Assembly (NCBI GenBank): GCA_963995505.1 | Contig: OZ023184.1 | Location: 7,456,308 to 7,520,307 of the forward strand | From: Hypericum androsaemum | Taxonomy: Eukaryota; Streptophyta; Magnoliopsida; Malpighiales; Hypericaceae | DNA: 64,000 nt | Reading direction: 5' to 3' | Shown: positions 25,323 through 37,400 of the stretch, piece by piece | How the letters are laid out: each line of letters starts with the position of its first letter | Numbering within the stretch: the stretch's first letter is position 1 | Made by a program: the position numbers and the translations under genes | The notes under the pieces: generated by a model | What the model saw: only the letters and a program-made list of their open reading frames with translations | Told to the model about the DNA's origin: nothing | Databases searched by the model: none

Positions 25323-28221
25323 TTACAACTTCAACCATTCCAAACAAGGGCATAAGCCCCAGCAAAACCTGGAAGGATAGTAGTCTTTCAGGTAGACGTC
25401 CTTGCTGAAACCGATAATGTAGAAGCTGAACGAACGGTTCCGGTCGTTCATGGTTACGCGGGTCACTGGCACAACGGAGATGGCGTGCCTCTCACATATG
25501 ACACGGGCAGTGGGTGGTACAGGGGCCCTCTCGGATATAACTTCCGAAGAGAACTTGTTGAGGAAGAACGAGTCAGCAAAAAATGCAGGTGTGCACTGGT
25601 ATGCCTGAGTGTTGCATAACTGTACTCCTTTGGCCCTATGAAAGACTTCATCTGGAACTGATGCTGCTCCACTTGTTGCGCTCACTTTACGAGTTGATAG
25701 TGTCTTCCTGCGGAAAATAAACATCTTTCAACATTAGTACAGAAGATTGCGAGTCGCAATGAGGAAGAGAAGTTGCAAGTTGTATGAGGTCCCCCATAAT
25801 GGGCTCAAATGAACGCCTTTTCTTCTTGACACGATAGTAGTTCTTATCACAAGTGCCCCATGGTTTGTAGCTTAATCAAACAATTCTAAAGCAACATGAA
25901 AATTTTGATCAATAAGGTTCATACAGTTTCAAGATCTCGAAAACTGCTTGAAATGAAATGATGCTGCTCCTTAGGCCAGTTCAACATTAAAAACAGAGGA
26001 AGTTGCTTCAGCTTCATTGCTCATAATATGCAAAAGATGGTTTGATCAGAAATCAGCAAGTAAGCTGGAATTAAAACAACACTCGGACACCAACTCATTC
26101 ATTTTGACAAAAGCAAACAAATATGCTGTGAATGGTTATATCAGCGTAATGAAGCATGCTTACCATCGCACAATAGCTATATGGCGAGTCAACAAAGAGC
26201 CACTGCCCTGACAATTGTTGCATTTTACTAGTCCGCGAGATCCACAAGTTGCACAAGGAATCTTTCCCTTGCCATCACAGTTTTTGCATCTGGTAAAGAG
26301 ATAGCACAAAGAATAAGATGATTGACTCCCATGTTGAAAACATCTTCTGTGAAGTTAAAGTGCAAACCAAAGGAATTTGACTAAGCCACCAGCACTGCAT
26401 ATGCTTAGACTACATCATCCCAACAGTATTAGATTTTACCCTCAAATATCAGCCCGTTGTGAACAAAGGTATGCAAGCATAAATATTGTATCCTAAATAA
26501 CTGAATTTGGCAATTTGTAGCCAGCATGTGGCACAAGATCCACATAGCAGGTACGCGACCTTCAAAGCAGCTAAACTTTTGATATTGGATGGATAGGATC
26601 ATTGTTCACTTCTGGAAATGAATTAGACTATTTTTAACATAATAGTAGAGAAACTACTTACATCGAGTCAGAACCATCTCTGTGAGCGAGCAAACCTCTC
26701 CCATAGCATGCAGGACATTGTAACATTTGATTCTCCTTATAAAATCCAGGCTCTTGGTTGGCATTGCACGCAACGCAAACAATATCGCCCCTCCCAGCAC
26801 AATCTTTACATCCATGAATAAGGTAGACATCAATGAAATACTATAAATATTTATTTGGTGAGCATATACCCGAACAAGAAGATGAACTTGAAATGCACCA
26901 ACTAATGTGTGGGAGACATGAATATGCAAACTAAAAACAACTCATTTTATAACATCCACAAAATCCACAATCCTTACCTATGCATTTCACAATAACTTCT
27001 GAACGAGGAACTTCAACTCGAGTTTCCTTCTGAGGAACAAACAGCGCAGGGAACTCTGACCTAAGATCCAATTCCCAAACTCCAAGCTCAGGGCCCTTCC
27101 CATCCAGGTCGCCACCAAGATACGGTACAGTTTCTGTCACGACTTCTCTCTCCTCTACAAACGTCTCTAAAGTACCAACATACACATTGCAGTCTTCAAT
27201 TGCTTGGATCTTCCAAGTTCGAGCTGGACGACTTCCCCAACAGCATCTGTGACCGACTTGGTCAATGAGCAACTCTCGTATCTCAACCTCATCCAGTACT
27301 TGCCTGTGCACACATAACCTAGCTTATCATCTTATCGCCAACCAAAGGTTTCTTGAACAACTTTTTTAGATGAAGAACATGCTAATTGCAGCTCGCCACA
27401 GCCACAGAGACTCACAATATATGCAGGAAAAAAGACAACATATTCACAGAAAGCATGACAGCTGACAAGCGTTTAACAATATACATCTTCTTTTATCTAT
27501 ACATCAACCCGAGCATTCATTAACGAGGTTTCGGACAGCAGCATTACAGTATAGCTATTATTTAACAAGATATATTACACTCAAGAGAGGGCTTGGCAAG
27601 ACCGAGTAGCTCGACGCAACCATTATAGCTTGCAGAACGGAAAGACCCCTACTTGTTTGCCGAATTGGCGAAAACAAGTCGACAGGCGCCCAACAACACA
27701 TCAAAAGCACAATCTTGGCATGGAAAAAGGGAAAGGAAAACCTCTTATAAAGGGAGATCGCACTCACCGACCAAACTCATTGACATTCCCACCACCGTAG
27801 TCTCCGCCGTATCCACCCTGGTACACGACAGCCTGAGCTGGATATCATCGTCGTGGGCGTGGGCCCCAGTTAGCCTCCAAAAATAATTAAACAAAACAAG
27901 GCAGGTGATTTCAGACAGACGGTACCGTTAGGATCGGTATCGGGGGAGCTGACGAGGGCGGCGTGGAGGGAGGGCGGGTAGTAATCAGAGGTGGCCGCGG
28001 AGGCTGCCCGGATTTCGTCTTTGCTGACCTGGGCCCCGTCGAAGGAGGCGCCGGGCAGCGCCGACCCGCTCCGTTGAAGGTACTGGTACGAGCTCACCCT
28101 CTCGCTTCCTTTCTCTTTAAACAAACCCCAAACCGTAATTAGTCTCCCAAAACCACATGTTAATTAGTGAGAAAGGTATGGACTTTAAATTATAATTACC
28201 CGAAAGAAGCGGCTCCTCCAT
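25323..28221 (-). CDS. SSUH2-like protein with DnaJ-type CxxC repeats
   Basis: Seven exons: 28221-28200, 28114-27926, 27837-27768, 27303-26978, 26803-26662, 26289-26164 and 25707-25323. All are in phase, giving 419 residues. The short first exon encodes MEEPLLS. Residues 25-90 are low in complexity and Gly/Tyr-rich near the end. The middle begins QVLDEVEIRELLIDQVGHRCCWG and carries the family's core strands. A Cys-rich segment follows with the motifs CIDCAGRGDIVCVACN, CPACYGRG, CKNCDGKGKIPCATC and CNNCQGSG, like the zinc-binding centre of DnaJ but with no J domain. The C-terminal 128 residues form a conserved sheet region ending PCLEWLKL. The family (Ssu-2 homologs) is found from plants to animals; its biochemical role is poorly known. 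Promoter-side TGGGCC/GGCCCA motifs lie at 28390-28480. Confidence 0.9.
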
Positions 28222-30393
28222 GTGTAATGTGGATGAAGAATGGGAATTACTCGAGAAGAGAGAGCCTGGCTTGGGGGAGGTGGATGGATGGAGGGGACCA
28301 GTTTATTATTATTTGTTTAAATAGTTTTTTAATTTGATCGATTTCTCTTCCTTAGCTGGTAAGTTCTCTTACAAATAAGCGCGGGTATGCTGGGCCCACA
28401 CGTTTAAGCTCGCTCCGACCTGAACGACACGGGAAAGCGACAGAAATTGGATTGGGCCAAACATGTCCCACCGGCCCATAACAGATTTTTTTAATTTTGC
28501 AAAATCAAACATGCATGCCAAATTTTTTTTTTGGGATAGGGATAAAGTTGTCAAAATCAGGATCCCACTAAAGATCGTTCGGGCATAGAAAAAGCGTAGA
28601 TCGTAGAATCGTAACACGGATTGTAAGATCCACCAAATAGACAAAATTATAGAAATAACTAAGACTAATAATCTTTCCATAAATTTGTCACTAATGACAA
28701 GTTTTTCTTCATAAATTTACACACAAAAACCTCAGTTCATTATATTTTTTAATGATAATCCACTACATATCTATAGATTATGATTGACGAGCAATAAATA
28801 AAATAAAATAAATATCAAAATTGATGTAAAAGAAATAAGTGGCAAAAAATTGGTATGATGAAAATATGAATTTAAATAACTTTAAAATTATTAATCTCAG
28901 AGATATTAATTAATATAAATTTGATTATTAATTTATGGGCTCAACAACAATCGTGTCATTTTAAGCATTTTAGTCGATCAATAGTTATCCGAATAATAAA
29001 TATTATTAAAAAATATTAAACAAAGTATATTAGATTTTTGTATTTTGGCCTATACAATAAAAGAAGTATAGTTATCCGAATAACATATATTATTAAAATA
29101 TTAAACGAAGGATAACCCCTTATCCTTCTCTCTCCCTTGGAAATGTTGAGAAACATCCATCGCTCCAACTCGGATCTCAGGATCTTAAGAGTTAACTCGT
29201 AGATCTCAGGATCTTAAGAGTTAACTCGTAGATCTCAGGGTCTTAAGAGTTATCACTCACATCCCATAGATCTCGCTCGATTCCAGATCTTACACATGCT
29301 CTGACTCATTTTGCCCATGGTGAATCGTAAAATCCTAAGATCCTAGGAGTTAACTCTAGATCCTAACAACCTTGGACAGGGATGCATGCCAAATTTAGAC
29401 ATGGCATTTGCAACATGGATGACTTTATTTCAATCGTAGATATCAGAGATGACATAAATATCCATACTTGAGGGTTATACCCTATCTTTATCCCCAGAGT
29501 TTAAAATGTGTTAACTTTGACTGAGTTTATGGTAGGGTATGGATATGTGCCAATTTTTAGATGTGGGATCTAGGGTTGAGTATTGGTATGAGTCCACTTT
29601 TAGGGGTAGGGTCTAGGGTAGGGTGTGAATCCTATGAATTCTTACCCTACCCTTACCCTTATTCTTTTACCCTACTTTGAACCATACCTTAACTAAATCA
29701 TGATTAGATCATAATTAGACCATTTATCCTTATTTTTTACTTGCAAATTGTAGTAGAATTCTCAAATATTCTAGAATATGCTCCATGATATTGACTCCAA
29801 AATTTGAGATACATATAATTCTAATTTATGTTATTGATACACTATATATTTAATGATTAATCTTCACATATTCATTATAATTTATTTTATTATATATATA
29901 TATATAATTTCATGTTAAAAATAATCAAAAAATATATTGCATTTAATTCAAGGGTCGAACTTTGTTAATCCTGCAGACCCTGAAAGTAAGAGTATGAATC
30001 TAGTAATAAAATTTATTGAGGATCTAGTAGGGTAGAATATGAATCCAACTTTTCAAATTAAGATAAGGGTCTTATGGATAACCTACCCTACCCATAATCA
30101 TCCCTAGACTAGATACAATGGACTTCCTACGGACTATCAAGTAGGTTCTGATATACGATGAATATAATAAAAAAAGAAATAGATAGAATAAAAATGGGAG
30201 ATCTATCAAGCAAGATGAAATAAAATGATTAACTATGTAAGGTTAATATGATAACAACAATAAATGTGTGATAAGATAAAAAAAAATTCAACCCTTGAAA
30301 ATTGGCGGGACAAAAATTTGGGTACGATTCAGATTAATTTTCAGTTTGTGCAAGCCATTTCTTTTATCAAACATATTCTAAACATAAATTTTA
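28222..30393. other. SSUH2 promoter, then repeat-rich AT spacer
   Basis: The proximal part contains GGGCCCA (about 28395) and TTGGGCC (about 28453), site-II-like motifs common in plant promoters. Three direct ~30-base units with CGTAGATCTCAGGATCTTAAG lie at 29170-29260. From about 29480 to 30110 the motif GTAGGGTA and its complement TACCCTAC recur, suggesting a degraded hAT-type element whose ends I cannot fix. No gene is seen. Confidence 0.45.
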
Positions 30394-31376
30394 GGGTAAA
30401 TTATTCTCAAGTTCCTCGAGTTTGTTTAAATATAATCAAAAGTCCCCCGTGTTTGCAAAGTACACGCTGACATCCCTCGTGTTTGATTTTATTATATTTT
30501 TGGGTCCCTCGATGAGTTTTTTTTATCATTGAAATGACGAAAATACCCTTAGAACAGAAAAATTAAAAAACTGCTGACATCATCTCTTCTTCTACCTCAT
30601 AGCAGGTGACATCATCTCGATCTTAGAAATTAAGAAACAATTTTGTTTAAGATGGACAAGCCTTTGTTTCATGAAAAAGTCTTTGTTTCATGAAAAATCA
30701 AGAACCAATCTTCATCATCTTTCACCTTCGTCTGCGTCTTCCGCCACCGTCATTTTGTACCTGGACAGAGACAAGGACGAACCCACCTCCAAGGTGATAA
30801 TGACGAACCCGTCTTCAAGGTGACAAGGACGAATCTGCTGGTTAGGTTCCCGGGTTACAACAAACCAGATATTAGAAATTCAACCACCACTCCATCAAGA
30901 ACGTGCTCGACGAGGCCATCTCAGAGATAAAATCCCAATCCCCGATTCGTTTCCCTTTTGCTGCGAAATGCGTGATTAGGAGTGGAATTGAATTTGATTG
31001 AAATGGGGGTTTCCAGCACAAAGACACCGGACTTTGTGGACGCCTCGGAGCCAATTGGGTGTTGGTTTGGTCGATTCCCGGAAAGGGAAACAGAACCTTA
31101 AAAATTGGTGGTTGATTGCCGGAAGGGGAACAGAACCACTTAGGTGTTGGTTTGGTCGATTGTCGATTTTAATTTTGCATGGCCACCGGACTTGGTGGAC
31201 GACATTGTCTCAGAGCCAATAAGATAAGAAAGACGAAGGAGGAGAAGAGAGATGATGTCAACATTTTTTTTTGTTCTAGTAGTATTTTGATCATTTTATT
31301 GACAAAAATAGAAAAAAAATATGCTAACGTGCGCCAAGGACAAAAAAATATAATAAAATCAAACACGAGGAAAAAA
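30394..31376. mobile_element. Long-TIR MULE-like element, right end truncated, abutting the RPL35A promoter
   Basis: The left end starts GGGTAAATTATTCTCAAG. A block at 30475-30600 (CCTCGTGTTTGATTTTATTATA ... GAACA ... TGACATCATCTC) is repeated in reverse complement at 31245-31376. The outermost ~80 bases expected on the right are missing. The interior is GC-richer and has direct repeats (GGTGTTGGTTTGGTCGATT at about 31058 and 31145). It ends about 240 bases upstream of the eL33 start codon. Block order matches the elements at 1-232 and 37401-38441. Confidence 0.7.
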
Positions 31377-31429
31377 ACTGTAAAGAAACGGACCGTAACG
31401 GGCCAGGAAAAAAACTGTAATTGGACCAA

Positions 31430-31617
31430 TCGGGATTCGACAGCCCACAACCTTGATTGGGCCTAACGGGCCGTAGAACTTCCACTGGAAAATATGTAAC
31501 CTAAGACACTTCACACTTGCAACAGTTATATATACGCTTCCACCCGAACCCGAAGTGGAGTAGACCAACGATCTCCGAGGCTGGAGTGGAGCTAGGGTTT
31601 TCCCTCGTCCTTCGAAA
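31430..31617 (+). promoter_or_regulatory. RPL35A core promoter with site II, TATA and telo-box-like motifs
   Basis: TTGGGCC and CGGGCC motifs lie at about 31455-31470, AGCCCA just before them, and a TATA-like TTATATATACG at about 31525. GCTAGGGTTTTCCC at about 31590, with AAACCCTA copies in intron 1 (31665 and 31730), matches the telo-box found in plant ribosomal-protein genes. Site II plus telo-box is a typical growth-linked promoter design. Function is inferred. Confidence 0.6.
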
Positions 31618-32149
31618 ATGGTGAAAGGGAGCCAAGGGGAGAACGTCAGGTTCGTCCCCCAAAACCCTAGCGCCGTCAACTCTCCGTTTTTATCTCCCCC
31701 CGCCTCTCTCTCTCTCTCTCTGTTGGAAACCCTAACGCCGTCCGTCTCTGTTTTTGCAGGTTGTACACGAGGGGGACGATCCTAGGGTACAAGAGGTCTA
31801 AATCGAACCAGTACCCGAACACGTCGCTGGTACAGATCGAAGGCGTGAACACTAAGGAGGAGGTCGGGTGGTACCTCGGCAAGCGGCTGGCTTACATCTA
31901 CAAGGGCAAGGTCAAGAAGAATGGGACCCACTACCGCGTGATCTGGGGTAAGGTCGCGAGGCCACACGGTAACTCCGGTGTTGTTCGGGCTAAGTTCACG
32001 TCTAACCTCCCGCCTCGCTCCATGGTTCGTATTCGTTTTCGTTGTCTTGTTCTTTCGAGAATGTGATTGTAATGCGTGATTGAGTGGATTGCAATTTGAC
32101 TTTTCAGGGAAACAGAGTTAGAGTGATGATGTACCCGAGCAATATATGA
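31618..32149 (+). CDS. RPL35A: 60S ribosomal protein L35a (eL33)
   Basis: Three coding exons (31618-31649, 31760-32024 and 32108-32149), in phase, giving 112 residues, the normal length for plant eL33. It starts [16 protein letters not shown], contains [21 protein letters not shown] and [20 protein letters not shown], and ends [11 protein letters not shown]. It is a structural component of the large cytosolic ribosomal subunit. The first intron follows codon 10, and the stop is followed within two bases by a good donor (GTACGT), so transcription probably continues into a 3'-UTR intron that contains the snoRNA candidates listed next. The gene looks fully functional. Confidence 0.97.
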
Positions 32150-32396
32150 AGGTACGTGCTGGTAGTTTCCCTACTCGTGTTTGTGATTTTTTGGTTTGAG
32201 ATGGCAGATATGTTTGTGCACACAATCGAAAGCCTTGAGATGTTTGTGGTGAAGATTGAGAATTGACTTTGACGGATTGAAAATGTCTTTATTAGTATCA
32301 GTTGGTGATGTGGGTGTGAGTACTTTTCTGTCCTATGATGATGGATTTTTGGTTTTACTACTTTTTGCTTCTTCTTTTTAAGAACTTTTATGGTAT

Positions 32397-32487
32397 AAGC
32401 ATCGATGATGAGTCAACCAAAATGTTATCCTTGCACTTTGAGTTCGCAATGAAGATAACCACGGGGAAGTGCGTTTCTGAGATGCTT
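32397..32487 (+). ncRNA. Box C/D snoRNA candidate 1
   Basis: A perfect 7-bp terminal stem, AAGCATC (32397-32403) with GATGCTT (32481-32487), encloses a perfect box C ATGATGA (32405-32411) and box D CTGA (32477-32480). A C'-like TGAAGAT lies at about 32450. The antisense element before box D is GGGGAAGTGCGTTT. The 91-nt length is typical. I could not assign an rRNA or snRNA target from memory. Confidence 0.75.
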
Positions 32488-32574
32488 TAATCAGTTTTCT
32501 CTTTTGCTATTTATTCTTTGTCACTGTTTGCTTTTTCTTGTCTACTGTTTTATCTCTTGCTTTGTGTGTCATTT

Positions 32575-32652
32575 GGATCTGTGATGTTATTAAATCTGCG
32601 TTATCTATCTGCAATTCAATACATTGAAGATGAGTTTATGAGACTCAGATCC
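32575..32652 (+). ncRNA. Box C/D snoRNA candidate 2 (weaker)
   Basis: A 6-bp stem, GGATCT (32575-32580) with AGATCC (32647-32652), encloses box C GTGATGT and a non-canonical box D (CTCA). It shares CTGCGTTATCTATCTG with candidate 3, which suggests a paralogous pair and a common guide sequence. Confidence 0.45.
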
Positions 32653-32801
32653 ATTTTGCTTCATTCTTCACTTCTTTTTTGGTAGTCACTTATACCACCA
32701 TTTAGTATTTGCATTGTGCTTCCATGGTGAAGAGTTTTGGGTGTATATGCATCTTGATGAAAAGGTTTTCTACACGTCTACCATGAAGGTATTTTTATTC
32801 G

Positions 32802-32884
32802 AGATCAATGATGCCATTACAAACTGCGTTATCTATCTGAAGTCTCCTATATGGAGCTGAAGAAGCTTTAACATTCTGAGATCT
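32802..32884 (+). ncRNA. Box C/D snoRNA candidate 3
   Basis: Stem AGATC (32802-32806) with GATCT (32880-32884), box C ATGATGC (32808-32814) and box D CTGA (32876-32879). An internal CTGCGTTATCTATCTGA (32824-32840) looks like a guide plus D' box. A GCTGAAGA stretch nearby could be C'. Confidence 0.65.
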
Positions 32885-33600
32885 TGATAGCATTTTCGAG
32901 GCAGCTTCATTCTGCATCCTGTTTTCACTTTCAAGTTAGATTTTAATCTCTAATGGCTGAGTTTTCCAACGAGGTCAAATTTTGCTGGCTGTTTGGGTTG
33001 ATCCCACAACCCAAATATTCATTTCCTGGTTTTAGATTATTAGAATGTCAAATGTCATTTATGTTCATTTGTTTCTTTGCTTCAATGAACATTACCCATT
33101 ATAATTTATACGAATGTTATGTGCAATCTTGCTTCCTCACCGATCCAAAATTTCTGGTTCTTCTTGCTACGTTCTTAAAGCTTTTTCTGAAGATTCATTT
33201 ACAAAGATATCAACTTTTTAGTGTGTTGCATTGTTTTTGCAGATGTAGGAAGGCCGAAGAAGTAGAGCCTTGGAATACCGTATGCATGAGGATCAGTTTT
33301 GGTCGTCGTATGTCGTAGTTGCAATACATGTTTGCCTGGCGGAACTCGACTAGATTTTAGAATTCTCTCAACATCCTTCGATTTTTATCTCCACATTTAA
33401 TATCAGATTTTGAGATTATCCACAAGTAGCTACGCATTCCGGTGTGCATCAACAAAAAAAACTTTTCAACGTCTTTTAAGTGGATTGAATTGGAACCTTT
33501 TTCTTTGTACAAAAGGTTCTTCCTGTGTGATTCGACTCGATTGCCACTGAGGAGTTAGCTAGCTGGAGCAAAACACACCCGGGCATCTTTGTTCTGCGTC

Positions 33601-34378
33601 ATTCCCATCTTTATTTTGTTCCAAATGCACTAGAAATGTGGTCCAAGTGGACATCCACTTTTACTACCAACTACCTCACTCATTTGTGTGAACATGTCCA
33701 AGTTATTTTTTAAAAGTAGATCTCGCATTCTAAGTTGGGGCAACGTTCAGAATGCTGGGTTCTTACTCTACATTTCAATTAATTAAATACCTAGAGACAC
33801 GCATCTAGTTCGCTGCAACAAAATTTTTTGTGCATTTAATACCATACCAACCAAGCGATCTTCGTCCAAATGGAAGATAAGCTAGGTGACTGGGCAACCC
33901 TTATCTCCGATATAGTATTAGAATTCCACGCCAGCACCCATTACAGTGGACGCGGCAATGCGTAGCCTAACAAAATTGGTCTTAATTCTTTAAAAAAAAA
34001 CTTGGTATTAGTTAAAGATTAGCTGTGATACAATTGTTTTATCTCTCCTATTAGTTGATCTAATCGAATTTGATAAAGATCGGATCAGAGTGTAGTGACA
34101 TGGCGGGTGGTTGGCTTGGCCAAAAGTAGTGGAAGCTGCAAAGGCGTATAAAAGGGGCACAGAATATATTATTACACACCACTCGCAATAACGACGATCA
34201 TCAGAAACAGGCAAGAAAAGAAAGAGGACAAGTTGCGCCACCTTCGGTTTCCCGAGGTTCGCCCCATCTTATACCCCCATAATTAAATTCCCCCTATTTC
34301 CTATATATTACCTGAGAGACTACTTCCTTAAACCCCTCAACAACTGTTTAGGCCTCTCCTTCGGTCTAAATTAGCGCT
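33601..34378. other. Spacer and UCP promoter / 5' UTR
   Basis: Non-coding. The last ~200 bases include a TATA-like TATATATTACC (about 34300) and a CT-rich leader before the UCP start codon. Nothing else is recognised. Confidence 0.4.
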
Positions 34379-36965
34379 ATGGTGGTCGGGGGCAAATCGG
34401 ACCTCTCCTTCGCCAGCACTTTCTCCTGCAGCGCTTTCGCTGCCTGTACTGCCGAGGTAAGAGCTAGAGAATAATTGGGTTGGGAAAATTGCGATGTGGG
34501 TCATTTATCTATGGCTTAAAAATCTCTTCTTTTGTGGGTTGTGAGTTGTTGGCCCATGCTTGTTAGAGAATTGGAACCTAAAGTCTCCGTCTTTATTGTT
34601 TGAACTAAAACTTTTTGCTAATTTTTTTTCCTTGGGAATAGATGGATCATTTGTTTTTGGTTGGGGAACTGATCACAAGCTTTAGTCTTTCTGTTTGTTA
34701 TGGGTCCTACACAGGAGGTGTTAGATTTTCTTAGGCAATTTTAGTCCGGAATGTGAGGAATTGTGGCGGTGATATGATTAGTCGACTCAAATCTGGATTA
34801 GTCGACCTAGTTGAGTGGTTCAAAGTTTTGACTCTTAAGAATTATGATCATACCCTTGATGGATTATAACTTGCTTTGCGTTTGTGATCATTTGACTGGG
34901 ATCATGCTCTTTGGCCACCCCCTAAAAGCTTATAAGTCGGTGTTCCACCAGGCAACTTTTCGGTGTTCCGTTCTATTGCGTAAAGTAGAACTAACCTGAG
35001 GAGTCTTGCGCCTTTACTTATTCCCTTGTAAGCAAGTCCTACATTTTGTAGAACCTCGTGAGAGCATCGGTGTTTTGGCTGTTGATGTGCTTTGATTTGC
35101 TGTTTCCTGTTTAGATTTTTGAAGTTCTGATTCTTGTGCTAGTGACTAGCCTCTATGTATTGTTGTTCAGCATATGCTTACATCTAATGCAGATATGCAC
35201 TATTCCCCTCGACACAGCTAAGGTTAGGCTCCAGCTCCAAAAGAGCGGTGCTGCCGGTGATGCACTTAGCTTGCCAAAATACAGGGGCATGTTGGGCACT
35301 GTTGCTACCATTGCTAGGGAAGAGGGTCTAAAATCACTTTGGAAAGGCATCGTACCAGGACTGCACCGTCAATGCGTGTATGGAGGCTTAAGAATTGGGC
35401 TGTATGAACCTGTGGGTTTGACCTTCTATGTTCTGCTTAGTTATTTAAGATCTGAAGTTTTACTCTCGACGCCTGACAAATTCCTTTCCCACTGTTTTGT
35501 TTTACAGGTTAAGAACTTTTATGTGGGCAAGGATCATGTTGGAGACGTTCCCTTGTCTAAGAAAATTCTTGCTGCACTTACGACTGGTGAGCTTTTCTTG
35601 ATTTTCTGTTGACCACCTGTAAAAAAGCTTCATTCATTTGCACAATTTTTGTTATTTGATATCTGCTGAAGTAACTTTCATTACTTTCCCCACCAGTATT
35701 GCCTTGTAACTTCTTGAATGTATACATGTCATCCAACAGGTGCATTAGGAATATCAATTGCAAACCCAACAGATCTAGTGAAAGTGAGGCTCCAAGCCGA
35801 AGGGAAATTGCCGCCTGGCGTGCCTCGGCGTTATACTGGAGCTATGAATGCTTATTCAACAATCGTGAAACAGGTTGTGTCTCTATGCTTGGACACAGAA
35901 TTTTTTTAAGAGATCCTAAAGGATCTTATTTTGTCAGAAACCTATATTGTCCATATGTTGTTAAGCACAAGTAATTTATCTGCTTTACCTGATTTATTGA
36001 CTTTTAGGAAGGATTTACCGCCCTATGGAAAGGGGTTGGACCCAACATAACCCGGAATGCTATCATCAATGCTGCTGAGCTAGCCAGTTATGATCAAGTG
36101 AAGGAGGTGACTCCAGCACTTGATAGTCTCCATCTTCTTTTTGTTCTCTTGAGCTCTTACTCAACCGATCTTTTGAATGATACATCCTTGTCCAGACAAT
36201 TCTAAAGATTCCGGGATTCAAGGACAACATTGTCACTCATCTTCTAGCTGGTTTAGGTGCAGGATTCTTCGCTGTTTGTATTGGTTCCCCTGTTGATGTG
36301 GTATGTCTATGCGACTCTTTCTAGCAAATATATACGTGCTTGTTGCTACTGACCATCCATGCTTTCTAACTAGGACTTCGCGTCGTATCAATATCGATGT
36401 GGCTTATATTGTTACTTGCTCTCTTATGTCTTGCCATCAGGAAAATCATCGAAGTATCTGTTTCGCTTGCAGGTCAAGTCAAGAATGATGGGGGATCCTA
36501 CTTACAAAAGCACAGTTGATTGTTTTGTCAAAACCATGAAGAACGACGTATGCTTCTTATCATGCTATTGCCACATTGACCGAGATGCTCTTTGTTAGAT
36601 GCATTATAACAGTATTGATGTTAATGATAACACGTTTGTGATATACTAACCGGAATACTCGATCACATTGGATAATGTTTGCAGGGGCCTCTAGCTTTCT
36701 ATAAGGGCTTCATTCCAAATTTCGGGCGGCTAGGATCTTGGAACGTCATCATGTTCCTAACTCTAGAGCAGGTACTACCGCTATTCTGTTCTTCTCCACT
36801 CTTCAGCTTCTGGTTAGAGATGCAAGTATCTGCTCGAAGCAACTCGATAGCATATATGCTCGCGGTCGAGATGTTGTTCGCAACCTCTAGTTATCTCATC
36901 TGTTTTGCCTTTTTCTATGACAGGCAAAAAAGTTCGTAAGGGAGCTCGAATCACCGAAGAAATGA
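34379..36965 (+). CDS. UCP1: Mitochondrial uncoupling protein (plant UCP/PUMP)
   Basis: Nine exons: 34379-34456, 35193-35411, 35508-35586, 35740-35873, 36008-36106, 36196-36300, 36473-36547, 36685-36771 and 36924-36965. All are in phase, giving 305 residues, the usual plant UCP length and exon number. It is an inner-membrane mitochondrial carrier with three repeats, each opening with the carrier signature: [20 protein letters not shown] and PVDVVKSRMM. Other landmarks are the N-terminal [52 protein letters not shown] (here split across an exon end) and [17 protein letters not shown]. Plant UCPs dissipate the proton gradient and can also exchange aspartate/glutamate and dicarboxylates. No transit peptide is expected. 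The first intron is ~740 bases. The gene appears intact; which UCP paralogue it is cannot be settled here. Confidence 0.96.
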
Positions 36966-37400
36966 TCAACTTGGAATGACGAACCATTAGGCTACCCCCT
37001 AACATTTTAGCCATCTTCAGAATAAGTTAGCTGAGCTGATCCTGCAGTAAACATGTTGCAGGAACTCGAGTAATAAGCGGCGTTTTCGATTCTTTCTGAT
37101 ATAAACTTGTGAACTATATACCTGGTACCAGAAAAATCAAACTTAGGATTAGAAATAAAGCACCTACATTGATTGTATCTTACTTGTTTCCAAAACCGCA
37201 CTCAAATTGAGTTAGTATTTCCTATTAAAAAATTTATTTTGCTCAAAAATTTTTTTGAGTTAATATTTCCTCTTGGCGTTGACTGTCGTGAAATTGTGGA
37301 TCTAATTTAACCCTTTATGGCCCAATCGGATTTTAAATTTGTATAATAGTTTCAGTGGGTGTCCTGCTTAAAAAGATGATTTACGTTTTGTTAAAATGAG
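36966..37400. other. UCP 3' UTR and spacer
   Basis: The AT-rich 3' end of the UCP transcript, then spacer up to the next transposon. The last nine bases (37392-37400) are TAAAATGAG, a near match to 38442-38450. Confidence 0.4.

Larger units (their letters stand above)
32152..33600 (+). other. Probable 3'-UTR intron and terminal exon of RPL35A
   Basis: A donor GTACGT lies right after the stop codon. A candidate acceptor TTTTTGCAG sits at 33233-33241, followed by a non-coding exon starting ATGTAGGAAGG. The ~1.1-kb intron is T-rich, as plant introns are, and holds the box C/D snoRNA candidates. The end of the transcript is not fixed. A separate non-coding snoRNA host transcript is an alternative. 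Confidence 0.45.

Noticed and set aside
29170..29260. Possible CRISPR-like array (repeat of ~30 bases)
   Set aside because: Three directly adjacent units with no spacers, in plant nuclear DNA; a simple tandem repeat.
29480..30120. Complete hAT element based on GTAGGGTA motifs
   Set aside because: I could not find matching ends or an 8-bp duplication, so only a degraded repeat is noted.
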